Assembly (NCBI GenBank): GCA_036269135.1
Contig: DATASQ010000050.1
Span: forward strand, 62,001-126,000
Direction of reading: 5' to 3'
Length of the DNA stretch: 64,000 nt
From: Palsa-343 sp036269135
GTDB lineage: Bacteria > Acidobacteriota > Terriglobia > Terriglobales > Acidobacteriaceae
Shown: piece after piece, positions 51,188 through 59,915 of the stretch
Numbering within the stretch: position 1 is the stretch's first letter
Layout of the letters: each line of letters starts with the position of its first letter
Notes under the pieces: generated by a model
What the model was told of the DNA's origin: nothing
Seen by the model: the letters and a program-made list of their open reading frames with translations, nothing else
The model's database searches: none
Translations under genes and position numbers: made by a program

Positions 51188-52901
51188 GCGTTCACCCTGG
51201 GATTTCTGTGGACGAGCATACTGCCGCGCAAACCGGCGGGCAACACTGTGCGCGCCCCTTCCTGAACCGAAGGTCATTTTTCCCATTAAGCGCTGCCGCT
51301 TCCCCGCAGAAGCTCCGGCTGGCCCTCCGCGACGGCGCCTTCTTCTCTTCCTCCTTGTTCTTCTGAGTCTGTGGTTGGGCGCGCCGCGGCCTGCTCAGGC
51401 CGCTGATACGGCGACGCGCATTTCCGCGAATCCGTCATTCGCGGAGGGGACGTCGGGATGGCAGATCTTCGGTGACGTCCATCTGGAGACAAACGCAGGC
51501 GCTCCTGCGAGGCACGCGATGGTATTCGGACCCGGCGCCGGATCCATCAGCCAGTGCATACCGGTCACCGGGAATAACCCCATGATGGTGACCGCCCTTC
51601 TGCGCTCCACGCCCGCCGGCCTCGCCACGCTTTCTGTCCGCTGCCTGGGCGAAGACGGGCGCCTCCTGATGACGATTCGTTCTCCTGAGGATATCCAGCC
51701 CGGAAAAGAGCCTGATTCCCTGGAGGATTACTTCCGACCCCATCCCCTGACCTCCAGCGTCGATCTGGTGATCTCGAAAGAAGCCACAGCTGGTGTCATG
51801 ACGCTGGCCCGCGCGGAACTCGATGTCTACCACGACGACGACCCTGCCCTGAGAAGTTCGCAGAACGATGCCGAGCTGATGCGATCGTTCTGGAAGGGAT
51901 CGAAGGTCTCGGGCGAAGCCGTCCTGCTCACATCCCGCATCGCAGAGCCGGCAACCGGCACGCTGATGTTCGCCCCGGTTCGGATCCTCTCGGTCACCAG
52001 CTATGACGGCAGCGTTCAGTATCGGCAGGGCACGGACTTCACGCTGGAAGGTCGCACCCTCGTCGCCACGGCCGATTCCCGCATGTCCCGGATCAGCGCA
52101 TCGGATCTCCTGCAGGGAGACCTTGCCTGGAACGAGATCGGCGGCAAACAAGTGCTGGTCACCTATGAGCACGACGATGCGTGGACCGGGCCCACCCAGC
52201 CTTACGTTGGCGCAGAACTACCCAAAACCCTCCGCATCCTCCGTGCGCGTCAGCCGCTGCGCATTGTTGCCTATGGCGACAGCATCACCTTCGGCGTCGG
52301 CTCCAGCCATATGCAGAAGATCCCTCCGTACCAGCAGCCATGGATCGATTTGTTCGCAGAACAACTCAGAAAGACCTGGAACAATCCAGGCATCGCGCTT
52401 TTCAATGCATCCCAGAGCGGTGCGGATTCGAACTGGGCCGGCAAGATGGCCGCGCGCATGGTCGGCACACTGAACCCCGATCTCGTCCTCATTGCCTTCG
52501 GGCAAAACGATTTCTGGAGCCTCTCGGCCGATGCGTTTGCCGGGAACCTCTCCGCGGTGATGCGCGCCGTGAAGCACACCAACCCCGACGCGGAGTTCCT
52601 GCTGCTGGCCACCATGCGCTTCGATCCTGCCTACAGTTCCAATCGAACCTACTGGGATCGGGTGACCGAATACGAGGACCGCCTCCGCGCGATGACCGGT
52701 CAGGGCGTGCAACTGGTGGATATGACCGCGATCAGCGGAGCCGTCTTCGCGGCCAAAGCTCCGAGGGACTGTCTGAACGACCCTCTGCACCCGAACGATT
52801 ATCTGTCGCGCTGGTATGCCCAGAGCGTCCTGGCCGCTCTCACTCCCGATGCGGAGGAGCCCGAGGTACGCGCCCGCGGCGCGGGTAGCGCTCCTCGGTG
52901 A
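51177..52901 (+). CDS. Exported SGNH/GDSL hydrolase
   Basis: Up to 574 residues. A membrane/signal segment (RRRLLLFLLVLLSLWLGAP) then a beta-rich N-terminal domain (SFAEGTSGWQIFGDVHLETN, a carbohydrate-binding-like layout), and from about residue 360 an SGNH hydrolase: RIVAYGDSITFGVGSSHM (Ser in GDS), SQSGADSNWAGKM, LVLIAFGQNDFWSL (Asn in GQND), and DPLHPNDYLSRWYA (Asp-His). The start is unsure: GTG at 51177 overlaps the divergent esterase start, and no in-frame ATG lies before the signal segment; a CTG near 51246 is a further option. A second deacetylase beside the sialate esterase supports an acetylated substrate. Confidence 0.88.
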   Translation: MVDTRSPWDFCGRAYCRANRRATLCAPLPEPKVIFPIKRCRFPAEAPAGPPRRRLLLFLLVLLSLWLGAPRPAQAADTATRISANPSFAEGTSGWQIFGDVHLETNAGAPARHAMVFGPGAGSISQCIPVTGNNPMMVTALLRSTPAGLATLSVRCLGEDGRLLMTIRSPEDIQPGKEPDSLEDYFRPHPLTSSVDLVISKEATAGVMTLARAELDVYHDDDPALRSSQNDAELMRSFWKGSKVSGEAVLLTSRIAEPATGTLMFAPVRILSVTSYDGSVQYRQGTDFTLEGRTLVATADSRMSRISASDLLQGDLAWNEIGGKQVLVTYEHDDAWTGPTQPYVGAELPKTLRILRARQPLRIVAYGDSITFGVGSSHMQKIPPYQQPWIDLFAEQLRKTWNNPGIALFNASQSGADSNWAGKMAARMVGTLNPDLVLIAFGQNDFWSLSADAFAGNLSAVMRAVKHTNPDAEFLLLATMRFDPAYSSNRTYWDRVTEYEDRLRAMTGQGVQLVDMTAISGAVFAAKAPRDCLNDPLHPNDYLSRWYAQSVLAALTPDAEEPEVRARGAGSAPR

Positions 52902-52917
52902 CCACCTCCCGCCTCAC

Positions 52918-54606
52918 TCAACCCTGCAGCAATGTGCAGAAGCGATCGGGATTCTGCGCCAGCGAGGCTGAGTAGCGCGCCGCCTGCTTCCACTGGAACA
53001 GCATCTGGTCCTTCGGATGGAGGTCGGTGACCGGCTGCGATGCCGCGGTAGCGTCGGCGAAGCGCCCCGTGTCCCAGTCCTGAGTGAGAGCGTCCGCCAG
53101 CGCCTGATCGCGCGCGGCAATTGTCTGGATCAGCAGCGCGGCTTTCGCCCGATCCAGCGGCCGCTGCCCTGCCTGCTCGATCACCGCGCTTTCCCGCCAG
53201 AACATCCTCTCCAGATAAAGGACACAAAGAGCAAAGGCCTGGAAATCGGAGAGATTCGTCAGGACAGACGGCTCCAGCAGGACCAGCAGACTGGAGAGCC
53301 GCGTAAATGGATTCGGAGACGGAGCGCCGGCCCGAAGCACGGCGGTCAACTCGGCGTCGCTGCTCCAGGGAACCGGCAGCGTGAGCCCCTGCCAGGACTC
53401 TGTCGCGCGTCCCGGCCAATAGGGTGCCGCGCTGTAGAGGCTTTCGAAGACCTCGCGCCACTGCTCACCCCAGGGCGCCTGATAGTGTTTCTCGACGAAA
53501 CGCCGGAAGCCCGACGTCTGCGCAGCGGCGGTTCCCTGGTTAAGAGCGACGGCAGAGTACGCAAAGCTGTCCCAGATGGAATTCTGAATGTAGCGGCTGG
53601 GAATCCAGTTGGTGATCACCACGCCGATCGAAGCTGGTTCGTTCGACCCCAGATACGCTTCGGCATATGCGTCGACATTTTGAAGTTGCTCGGTGCCGAC
53701 GCGCGGGCCCCAGCGATAACAGGAGAGGCCCGGCGCTCCGATGCCGCGAGCGCCATGCGCGGCAATCTTCCCGAGCGTCTCATGCAGCGGAACCGCGTTG
53801 TTCTCTGCGTAGTTCCAGTCCATGATGATGATATTTTTGTCCAGCAGGTCCAGGATCTGCGGTTCCTTGTGCAGGACAAAGTCGCCCCAGACGATCAGCT
53901 CCTTATGCAGACCCACCGCGACGCGATTCAGGGCATTCAGATAATCGGCCCAAATCTGCGCGCGGCTTCGGTTCTCCAGCGCCTTCCGGGAACGCTCGGA
54001 GCCGCCCCAGTTCACCTCGTCGCAGCCGCCGTGCAGATAAGTCGAAGGAAAGATCGAAGCGACTTCGCCATAAAGTTTTGTCATCAGCTCCAGCGTTGCG
54101 GGATCGACCGGGCTGATTCCGGAAAACTCCGAGGAGCCGCCTGCATCGCGATCCAGCAGATGCGCAAATGTGGGCGAACGCGTGACGTAGCCCGTGTGCC
54201 CGAAGGACTCAATCTCCGGAAAGACGTCGACGCCGTGGCGTTGGCCGTATTCGGCGAGATCCCGCAGTTGTTCCGGTGTGAACGCATTCCTGTGGGTGAC
54301 CAGACCGGAGACCGAAGCGAAGCGGAGCGCGCTTCCCTGGTCGTCGGCGAGGCGAAACTGGAGGGCATTGAATCCCCACTCCGCGCAGAAGTCGATGACG
54401 CGGCGGTAATACTCCAGCTTCTCCGGAACGCGTCCCGCGTCGACCATCAGCCCGCGCATGATGGTCGGCGGAACCGCGGCCGTCTGAGCTGCCATCGATT
54501 CCGGTCCCTCGGCTTTAGCAAACCAGGCCGGAACCGCGACGGCGCTGGCCGCGGTGACTCCTGCTGCACGGAGAAAATCGCGTCGACTTCGGTTGTGGGT
54601 GGTCAG
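52918..54606 (-). CDS. Tat-exported GH20-like beta-N-acetylhexosaminidase
   Basis: About 562 residues. The N-terminus carries a twin-arginine signal (NRSRRDFLRAAGVTAASAVA) so the enzyme is folded before export. A TIM barrel follows: LEYYRRVIDFCAEWGFNALQ, FPEIESFGHTGYVTRSPTFA, and STYLHGGCDEVNWGG, where the Asp-Glu pair is the GH20 catalytic pair (usual HxGGDE, here with an extra Cys). IVWGDFVLHKEP and IIIMDWNYAEN continue the barrel. The last 200 residues are helical. No ATG lies near the signal; a CTG at 54606 has a perfect AGGAGG 7 bases upstream. Longer readings to 54813 lack a signal at the N-terminus. It would release terminal GlcNAc or GalNAc; nagA and nagB follow divergently. Confidence 0.85.
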   Translation of the reverse strand: MTTHNRSRRDFLRAAGVTAASAVAVPAWFAKAEGPESMAAQTAAVPPTIMRGLMVDAGRVPEKLEYYRRVIDFCAEWGFNALQFRLADDQGSALRFASVSGLVTHRNAFTPEQLRDLAEYGQRHGVDVFPEIESFGHTGYVTRSPTFAHLLDRDAGGSSEFSGISPVDPATLELMTKLYGEVASIFPSTYLHGGCDEVNWGGSERSRKALENRSRAQIWADYLNALNRVAVGLHKELIVWGDFVLHKEPQILDLLDKNIIIMDWNYAENNAVPLHETLGKIAAHGARGIGAPGLSCYRWGPRVGTEQLQNVDAYAEAYLGSNEPASIGVVITNWIPSRYIQNSIWDSFAYSAVALNQGTAAAQTSGFRRFVEKHYQAPWGEQWREVFESLYSAAPYWPGRATESWQGLTLPVPWSSDAELTAVLRAGAPSPNPFTRLSSLLVLLEPSVLTNLSDFQAFALCVLYLERMFWRESAVIEQAGQRPLDRAKAALLIQTIAARDQALADALTQDWDTGRFADATAASQPVTDLHPKDQMLFQWKQAARYSASLAQNPDRFCTLLQG

Positions 54607-54613
54607 GATCCGG

Positions 54614-54619
54614 CCTCCT
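54614..54619 (-). promoter_or_regulatory. Consensus ribosome-binding site before a non-ATG start
   Basis: On the minus strand AGGAGG lies 7 bases before the CTG at 54606 and in frame with the Tat signal. It decides the start of the hexosaminidase gene, as no ATG, GTG or TTG is placed as well. Confidence 0.6.
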
Positions 54620-54853
54620 CGCTGAGTTGTGACGGCGGTTGCGCGATGCGTGCGCGTGCCGAAACTCAAGCCTACGATATCCCGTTGCCGCGTGCGGTCG
54701 CTATGCGTCGTTCCTGCTTTTCGAAGCACAACCGTTCCGTGGACACGGCGCGCCTGGTTATGCTCTCTCGTTGAATCTCGATACAGTGGTCTCATTGGTC
54801 CGGCATGGAACAAATCGAGTTCGCACGGCGCCGGTTGATCTTCCGGAGGCAGC

Positions 54854-56023
54854 GTGAGGCGGGAGTCGATTTACGGACGAGATCCGCTCACCGGTGAGTT
54901 CATTCAAGTGGTCGTCGCGGATGGAGTCATTCAATCCATCGCTCCTGGACCGTCCGGAGACGAAGATCTGTGGCTGTCGCCCGGATTCATCGATCTGCAG
55001 GTGAACGGCTATGCGGGCTGGGATCTGAATGCGGAGTCGATCACGCCGGATCTCGTGATTGCCCTGATGGACTCATTGTTCGCCGTCGGGGTCACCACAT
55101 TTATCCCGACGATCATCACTGCCTCCGAGAACCGGATCGTCGCAGCCCTGCGTGCCATCGCTGAGGCGCGCCATCACTCTCCGCTCGCGCGCCATGTCAT
55201 TCCGTTCGTTCACACAGAAGGCCCGCACCTGTCGCCTGCGGATGGCCCGCGGGGCGCACATCCGCGCGACCACGTCCGGCCTCCTGATATCGCGGAGTTT
55301 GAGCGCTGGCAGGCGGCCAGCGACGGGCTCGTGGGGATGGTGACGCTGTCGCCACACTGGGATGAGTCGCTGCCCTGCATCGCCCACCTGGCGAGCCGGA
55401 AATGTGTGGTGGCCATCGGCCACACGGACGCCGATCCGGCCCGCATCCACGCGGCGGCAGAGGCGGGAGCGGTCTTGTCCACGCATCTGGGAAACGGCGT
55501 GGCCGACGAGTTACCGCGGCATCCCAATCTGCTGTGGGCACAGCTTGCGGACGATCGTCTGGCAGCGTCTTTCATCGCCGACGGTCATCACCTGCCGCCG
55601 GATACTCTAAAAGCGATGCTGCGCGCCAAGGGAACAGAGCGCTGCATTCTGGTGTCCGACACGGTGGCCCTTGCAGGAATGCCCCCGGGAAGATATGAGA
55701 CCTCCGTGGGGGGGGCTGTGGAATTGACCGCCGACGGAAGGATTGGCATTCCGGGCACTCGAAGGCTGGCAGGCGCAGCGCTGCCGCTGAAGTCCGGCGT
55801 CGCTAACGTCGCACGCCTGCCAGGATTTTCTCTCGGCGATGCGATGCAGATGGCCACGGGGAATCCCGGCCGCTTTGCAGGCGGCCGCGGACTGCTGCGC
55901 GTGGGCGCAGAAGCCGACCTGGTTCAATTCAGATGGAATCCAGGCGGCGAGATTGCAATTGTCAATCTCCTCGTCAGGGGAGTGCCTCGGGATCGGGCCG
56001 CCCCCAAAGAAACTCATCGATGA
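54854..56023 (+). CDS. nagA: N-acetylglucosamine-6-phosphate deacetylase
   Basis: A 389-residue amidohydrolase that removes acetate from GlcNAc-6-phosphate in the cytosol. LSPGFIDLQVNGYAGWDLNA, HTEGPHLSPADGPRGAHPRD (metal Glu), VVAIGHTDADPARIHAAAEA (His), GAVLSTHLGNG (His) and ILVSDTVALAGMPPG (catalytic Asp) are visible. The THLGNG block replaces the THLFNAM of the E. coli enzyme, so this is a divergent subgroup. GTG at 54854 has GGAGG 4 bases upstream. nagB overlaps its stop. Confidence 0.9.
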   Translation: MRRESIYGRDPLTGEFIQVVVADGVIQSIAPGPSGDEDLWLSPGFIDLQVNGYAGWDLNAESITPDLVIALMDSLFAVGVTTFIPTIITASENRIVAALRAIAEARHHSPLARHVIPFVHTEGPHLSPADGPRGAHPRDHVRPPDIAEFERWQAASDGLVGMVTLSPHWDESLPCIAHLASRKCVVAIGHTDADPARIHAAAEAGAVLSTHLGNGVADELPRHPNLLWAQLADDRLAASFIADGHHLPPDTLKAMLRAKGTERCILVSDTVALAGMPPGRYETSVGGAVELTADGRIGIPGTRRLAGAALPLKSGVANVARLPGFSLGDAMQMATGNPGRFAGGRGLLRVGAEADLVQFRWNPGGEIAIVNLLVRGVPRDRAAPKETHR

Positions 56024-56850
56024 ACACCAAATTCGCGACTTTGGCGGACCGAGGATCGCGTGAGGATCAATTGACGATGAATTGGAAGAATCCGGATCAG
56101 GGCAACATGAAGGTACGTGTCTACCCAACCGCCAAAGCGGCGGGGCAAGCGGCTGCAGAAATTGCCGCGGCAGCCATGCGGGAAGTGGCCGCGCAGCGGG
56201 AGGTCATCGGCATCATTTTTGCCACCGGGGCTTCCCAGTTTGAGATGCTGCATGCTCTGACTTCCCTTCCCGACCTTCCCTGGGAGAAGGTTCACGGTTT
56301 CCACATGGATGAGTACATCGGCATCGACGAGAATCACCCTGCGTCCTTCCGGCGCTATCTGCGCGAGAAGCTGACCAGCCGGGTCTCGATGGCGGCCTTC
56401 TACGAGATGGATGGGAGCGCTGCGGATCTGGAGAAGGTGCAGCGCGACTACATGGAGAAGCTCACCGCGGCCGATCCGCAGATTTGCCTGCTGGGCATCG
56501 GGGAAAATGGGCATCTCGCGTTCAACGATCCCCACGAAGCTGATTTCGACGACCCGGAGCCGATCAAGGTCGTCACCCTCGATCGGGCCTGCCGCGAGCA
56601 GCAACTTGCCGAAGGCTGGTTCCCCCGTCTCGACGAGGTGCCGACACACGCCCTGACGCTGACCATCCCGACCCTGCTCAAAGTCCCGCGATTGATCGCA
56701 TCGGTGCCAGGGAAGCGCAAAGCCGAGAGTGTGCGGCGCACATTGCAGGATCCCATCTCCGTGGATTGCCCCGCAACCATCCTCCGCACCCATCCGAATG
56801 TGACAATTTGTCTCGACGAAGAGTCCGCGTCGGAACTGGATCGGACGTAG
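56020..56850 (+). CDS. nagB: Glucosamine-6-phosphate deaminase
   Basis: Up to 276 residues. The enzyme converts glucosamine 6-phosphate to fructose 6-phosphate and ammonia. IGIIFATGASQFEMLHALTS, VHGFHMDEYIGIDENHPASF (base Asp), LLGIGENGHLAFNDP (active-site Glu-His) and TLTIPTLLKVPRLIASVPG are intact. The ATG at 56020 overlaps the nagA stop as ATGA, implying coupling; ATGs at 56077 and 56107 (MKVRVYPTAKAAG) would be closer to the family N-terminus. No allosteric-type C-terminal motif was judged. A serine tRNA follows on the other strand. Confidence 0.93.
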   Translation: MNTKFATLADRGSREDQLTMNWKNPDQGNMKVRVYPTAKAAGQAAAEIAAAAMREVAAQREVIGIIFATGASQFEMLHALTSLPDLPWEKVHGFHMDEYIGIDENHPASFRRYLREKLTSRVSMAAFYEMDGSAADLEKVQRDYMEKLTAADPQICLLGIGENGHLAFNDPHEADFDDPEPIKVVTLDRACREQQLAEGWFPRLDEVPTHALTLTIPTLLKVPRLIASVPGKRKAESVRRTLQDPISVDCPATILRTHPNVTICLDEESASELDRT

Positions 56851-56906
56851 CGCACAGGGCTGCGGCGGCGGAGAAGCCGCTAAAACCATAACTTAATTGG
56901 GGATTA

Positions 56907-56996
56907 TGGCGGAGAGACAGGGATTCGAACCCTGGAAACCCTTTCGAGTTTACACGCTTTCCAAGCGTGCGCCTTCAGCCACTCGGCCATCTCTCC
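56907..56996 (-). tRNA. tRNA-Ser (GGA anticodon)
   Basis: Read on the minus strand the gene begins GGAGAGATGGCCGAGTGG and ends TCTCTCCGCCA. The 7-bp acceptor stem GGAGAGA/TCTCTCC pairs perfectly, the anticodon loop is CTTGGAAAG-type with GGA, the long variable arm of class II tRNA is present, and the T loop GGTTCGAAT and the 3' CCA are encoded. It lies alone between nagB and the MATE gene. Confidence 0.95.
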
Positions 56997-57083
56997 GCAC
57001 TGCGGGGGCGCAGGCGTTCATTCTCGAATCTACCATACGCCGCGCGCGCTCCCGGCCCATCGGAGCCGCGGCCAACGGCCATC

Positions 57084-57089
57084 TACAAT
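57084..57089 (+). promoter_or_regulatory. Candidate -10 (TACAAT) for the MATE gene
   Basis: TACAAT lies 11 bases before the ATG at 57101. As with other short-leader candidates here, no firm -35 was identified. Confidence 0.35.
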
Positions 57090-57100
57090 AATCCAGCCTC

Positions 57101-58516
57101 ATGTCCTCCGAAGAGTCCAGCCCGACCGCGCCGCTCGCTGTCTTTGATCAGCATCAGCGCCCCTCCCATCTCGGCGAGGAGCTGCGCGCTCTGCTGGCTA
57201 TCGCCATTCCCGTCGTGCTCTCCGAGCTGGGATGGATGACCATGACCATCGTCGACCTCATTATGGTCGGCCGCCTCGGTCCCGACGCCATCGGCGCGGT
57301 CGGACTCGGCAATGCCATCTATTACGCGCCCTCTCTGTTCGGCATCGGAGTGCTCCTCGGTCTCGACACCCTCGTCTCACAATCGTGGGGCGCCGGGCGC
57401 TTCGACGACTGCCATCGCTCGCTCGCCCAGGGCATGTACATCGCCCTCGCCTTCACGCCCCTGCTCATGCTCTCGATGCTGGTCGCCGCGCGCCTCTTTA
57501 CCGGTCACGGCGTGGATCCCACGGTTGCCGGCCTCAGCCGCTCCTATGTCGATCTCCTCAACTGGGGCACTCTTCCTCTGCTCGTCTACGGTGGATTTCG
57601 CCGCTACCTGCAGGGAGTGGGCCGCGTGCGTCCCGTCAGCTTCGCGCTCATCAGCGCCAATCTCGTCAACCTCGCCGGCAACTGGATCTTCATCTACGGC
57701 CACTTCGGCATGCCCGCCCTGGGCGTGCGCGGGTCGGCGATCTCAACGGTGTTCGCCCGCATCTACATGGCCGCGGTGCTGGTGTATGCCGCCTGGCTGC
57801 ACGAATCCGAACGCGGCCACGCTCTCTTCCGCCACTGGCCCGCGCCCGACTGGACCCGCCTGCGCGCCCTGCTCCGGCTCGGCTTGCCCGCTGCTTCCCA
57901 GGTCGTCCTGGAAGTCGCCGCATTCGGCGCGGCCACCGTCATGGCTTCGCACCTCACCCCGATCGCGCTGGCCACGCACGAAATCGTCCTCAGCTGCGCC
58001 GCTTATACCTATATGGTCCCGCTCGGCATCTCCGCCGCGGCTGCTGTCGCCGTCGGCCATGCGATTGGTTCGGGTAATCGCGCCCGCGCCCGCCGTGCCG
58101 GCCTGCTCGCCATTGCGCTCGGCGCGGGATTTATGGCGCTCATGGCCATCCTCTTCCTGCTCATCCCGCGCCCCATCATCCATATTTGGACGCGCGACCC
58201 CCAGGTCGTGGCTCTCGGCGCGCATATCCTCGCCATCGTCGCCGGATTCCAGATCTTCGACGGCATCCAGACCGTCTCCACCGGCGCGCTTCGCGGCCTC
58301 GGCGAGACCCGCTTCCCCATGCTTATGAACTTCATGGGCTACTGGGTCCTCGGTCTTCCCCTTGGGGCTCTGCTCTGTTTTGAATGGAAATGGGGGCTCG
58401 CCGGCCTGTGGAGTGGCCTCACCCTCTCCCTGATCGTGATTGCCGTCTGGCTCCTGCTGCGCTGGCTGCGGGATTCCAGGAAGCTGCTGGTTGCAGCGGA
58501 TGCAGCGGCGGCCTGA
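57101..58516 (+). CDS. MATE family efflux transporter
   Basis: A 471-residue inner-membrane exporter with about twelve helices in two halves. The first half has LLAIAIPVVLSELGWMTMTI and LGNAIYYAPSLFGIGVLLGL; the repeat in the second half has LLRLGLPAASQVVLEVAAFG and VPLGISAAAAVAVGHAIGSG. The pattern is that of NorM-type Na+/H+-drug antiporters, but the substrate is unknown. ATG at 57101. It ends 1 base from the convergent Rrf2 gene. Confidence 0.93.
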   Translation: MSSEESSPTAPLAVFDQHQRPSHLGEELRALLAIAIPVVLSELGWMTMTIVDLIMVGRLGPDAIGAVGLGNAIYYAPSLFGIGVLLGLDTLVSQSWGAGRFDDCHRSLAQGMYIALAFTPLLMLSMLVAARLFTGHGVDPTVAGLSRSYVDLLNWGTLPLLVYGGFRRYLQGVGRVRPVSFALISANLVNLAGNWIFIYGHFGMPALGVRGSAISTVFARIYMAAVLVYAAWLHESERGHALFRHWPAPDWTRLRALLRLGLPAASQVVLEVAAFGAATVMASHLTPIALATHEIVLSCAAYTYMVPLGISAAAAVAVGHAIGSGNRARARRAGLLAIALGAGFMALMAILFLLIPRPIIHIWTRDPQVVALGAHILAIVAGFQIFDGIQTVSTGALRGLGETRFPMLMNFMGYWVLGLPLGALLCFEWKWGLAGLWSGLTLSLIVIAVWLLLRWLRDSRKLLVAADAAAA

Positions 58517-58517
58517 G

Positions 58518-58934
58518 TTACTTCTTTGCCTTTTTTCCCGTTTTCTTCGCCAGATCGCTCAGCCGCGTCCTGTCCAGTTCCTCGCTCAATGCTCGTTCAG
58601 CGTCCGCGAACACCTTCTTCAGCGCCGTTCCGACTCTCGCCGTCTGCGCTCCGGAGAGCGATCCGGTATGGAACAACTCGCCCCCATCCAGCGCTTCATA
58701 AATCTGCCCCAGCGTAATCGACTTCGCCGACCGCGCCAGCTTCGAGCCCCCATGAGGACCTTTCTGGCTCTCCAGCAGCCCGGCCTGGTGCAACAGCGAG
58801 AAGACCCGGCGGATCACCACCGGGTTGATGTTCAGTCGCCCGGCAATCTCTTCCGACGTCTGCAAGCCATCTGGCTCGGCAGCCAGCAGGACCAGTGCAT
58901 GCACACCGGTAGCGAATCGAGTGTTAGCGGCCAT
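58518..58934 (-). CDS. Rrf2-family transcriptional regulator without the cluster cysteines
   Basis: A 138-residue regulator. The winged helix is clear: RFATGVHALVLLAAEPDGLQ, TSEEIAGRLNINPVVIRRVF, LHQAGLLESQKGPHGGSKLA, SAKSITLGQIYEALDGGELF. There is no cysteine, so it cannot bind an Fe-S cluster as IscR or NsrR do; YwnA-like members are also cluster-free. The tail is lysine-rich (AKKTGKKAKK). It converges on the MATE gene but the target is unknown. Confidence 0.88.
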   Translation of the reverse strand: MAANTRFATGVHALVLLAAEPDGLQTSEEIAGRLNINPVVIRRVFSLLHQAGLLESQKGPHGGSKLARSAKSITLGQIYEALDGGELFHTGSLSGAQTARVGTALKKVFADAERALSEELDRTRLSDLAKKTGKKAKK

Positions 58935-59042
58935 GACTCACCCTACCACAGCTTTTTCGCCGCCTAAACCGAAGATTCGATGAAATCTGTAACAACCCGC
59001 GTGCTCTGTCTGACTCCCTGGGCCGCAGCCCTTTCCTTCCCT

Positions 59043-59072
59043 CCTGTACCCGGCTCCCCGCACCCTGTACCC
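59043..59072. repeat. Two CCTGTACCC repeats before the YmdB gene
   Basis: CCTGTACCC occurs at 59043-59051 and 59064-59072, 21 bases apart, ending 7 bases before the ATG. Similar to the pyrimidine-rich intergenic tract at 33740. Confidence 0.55.
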
Positions 59073-59079
59073 TGAATCT

Positions 59080-59877
59080 ATGCGCATCCTCTTTGTGGGT
59101 GATGTCTTCGGCAGTGCCGGCCGTCGAATCGTCCACGCCCATATCGGCCATATCATCCAGAGCCGCTCCGTTGAGCTCGTCATCATCAACGGTGAGAACG
59201 CTGCCGGCGGTTTCGGGATTACCCCGACCATCGCGGACGAACTCTTCGACCTCGGCGCCCAGGTCCTCACCACCGGCAACCACATCTGGGACAAAAAAGA
59301 GATTTTCGACTACCTTAAATCCGTTCCCGCCGACAGCCACGAACGCCCTCGCCGCGTCCTCCGTCCCGCAAATTACGCCCCCGGCACCCCCGGTTATGGC
59401 GCCTACCAGGGGACCCTCCCTTCCGGCGTCGCCTATGCTGTCATTTCCCTCCAGGGCCGCGTCTTCATGCCCGGCAACGACGACCCCTTCCGCACCGCCG
59501 ACCTCCTGCTCAAATCCATCACGGCCAAAATCATCCTTGTCGACTTCCACGCCGAAGCCACGTCGGAGAAAGCTGCCCTTGGCTGGTATCTCGATGGCCG
59601 GGTTACCGCGGTCATCGGCACCCACACCCACGTCCCCACCGCCGACAACCGCGTCCTCCCCGGCGGAACCGCGTACCAGACCGACGTCGGCATGAGCGGC
59701 CCTTATGACTCGATCATCGGCGTCCAGAAGGAATTCGTCCTCGAGCGCTTCCTTACCGGCATGCCCAACAAATTCGAGGCCGCCAAGGGCGATCCGCGCA
59801 TGGCGGCGCTCCTCATCGACGCAGACCCCGCCACCGGCCGTGCCCACTCCTGCGAGCGCCTTCTGCTGGGAGAATAA
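59080..59877 (+). CDS. YmdB-family metallophosphoesterase
   Basis: A 265-residue cytosolic phosphodiesterase with two metals. MRILFVGDVFGSAGRR opens the site, VIINGENAAGGFG, TTGNHIWDKKEIFDY and IGTHTHVPTADNRVLPGGTA give the metal-binding Asn, Asp and His residues, and QTDVGMSGPYDSIIGV is family-specific. YmdB cleaves 2',3'-cyclic nucleotides and affects biofilm and motility decisions in Bacillus. ATG at 59080 has no clear ribosome-binding site. map follows 38 bases later. Confidence 0.93.
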   Translation: MRILFVGDVFGSAGRRIVHAHIGHIIQSRSVELVIINGENAAGGFGITPTIADELFDLGAQVLTTGNHIWDKKEIFDYLKSVPADSHERPRRVLRPANYAPGTPGYGAYQGTLPSGVAYAVISLQGRVFMPGNDDPFRTADLLLKSITAKIILVDFHAEATSEKAALGWYLDGRVTAVIGTHTHVPTADNRVLPGGTAYQTDVGMSGPYDSIIGVQKEFVLERFLTGMPNKFEAAKGDPRMAALLIDADPATGRAHSCERLLLGE

Positions 59878-59915
59878 ACGCCGCTGCTGCGACAATACAG
59901 AAAGGGAGACCTGTT

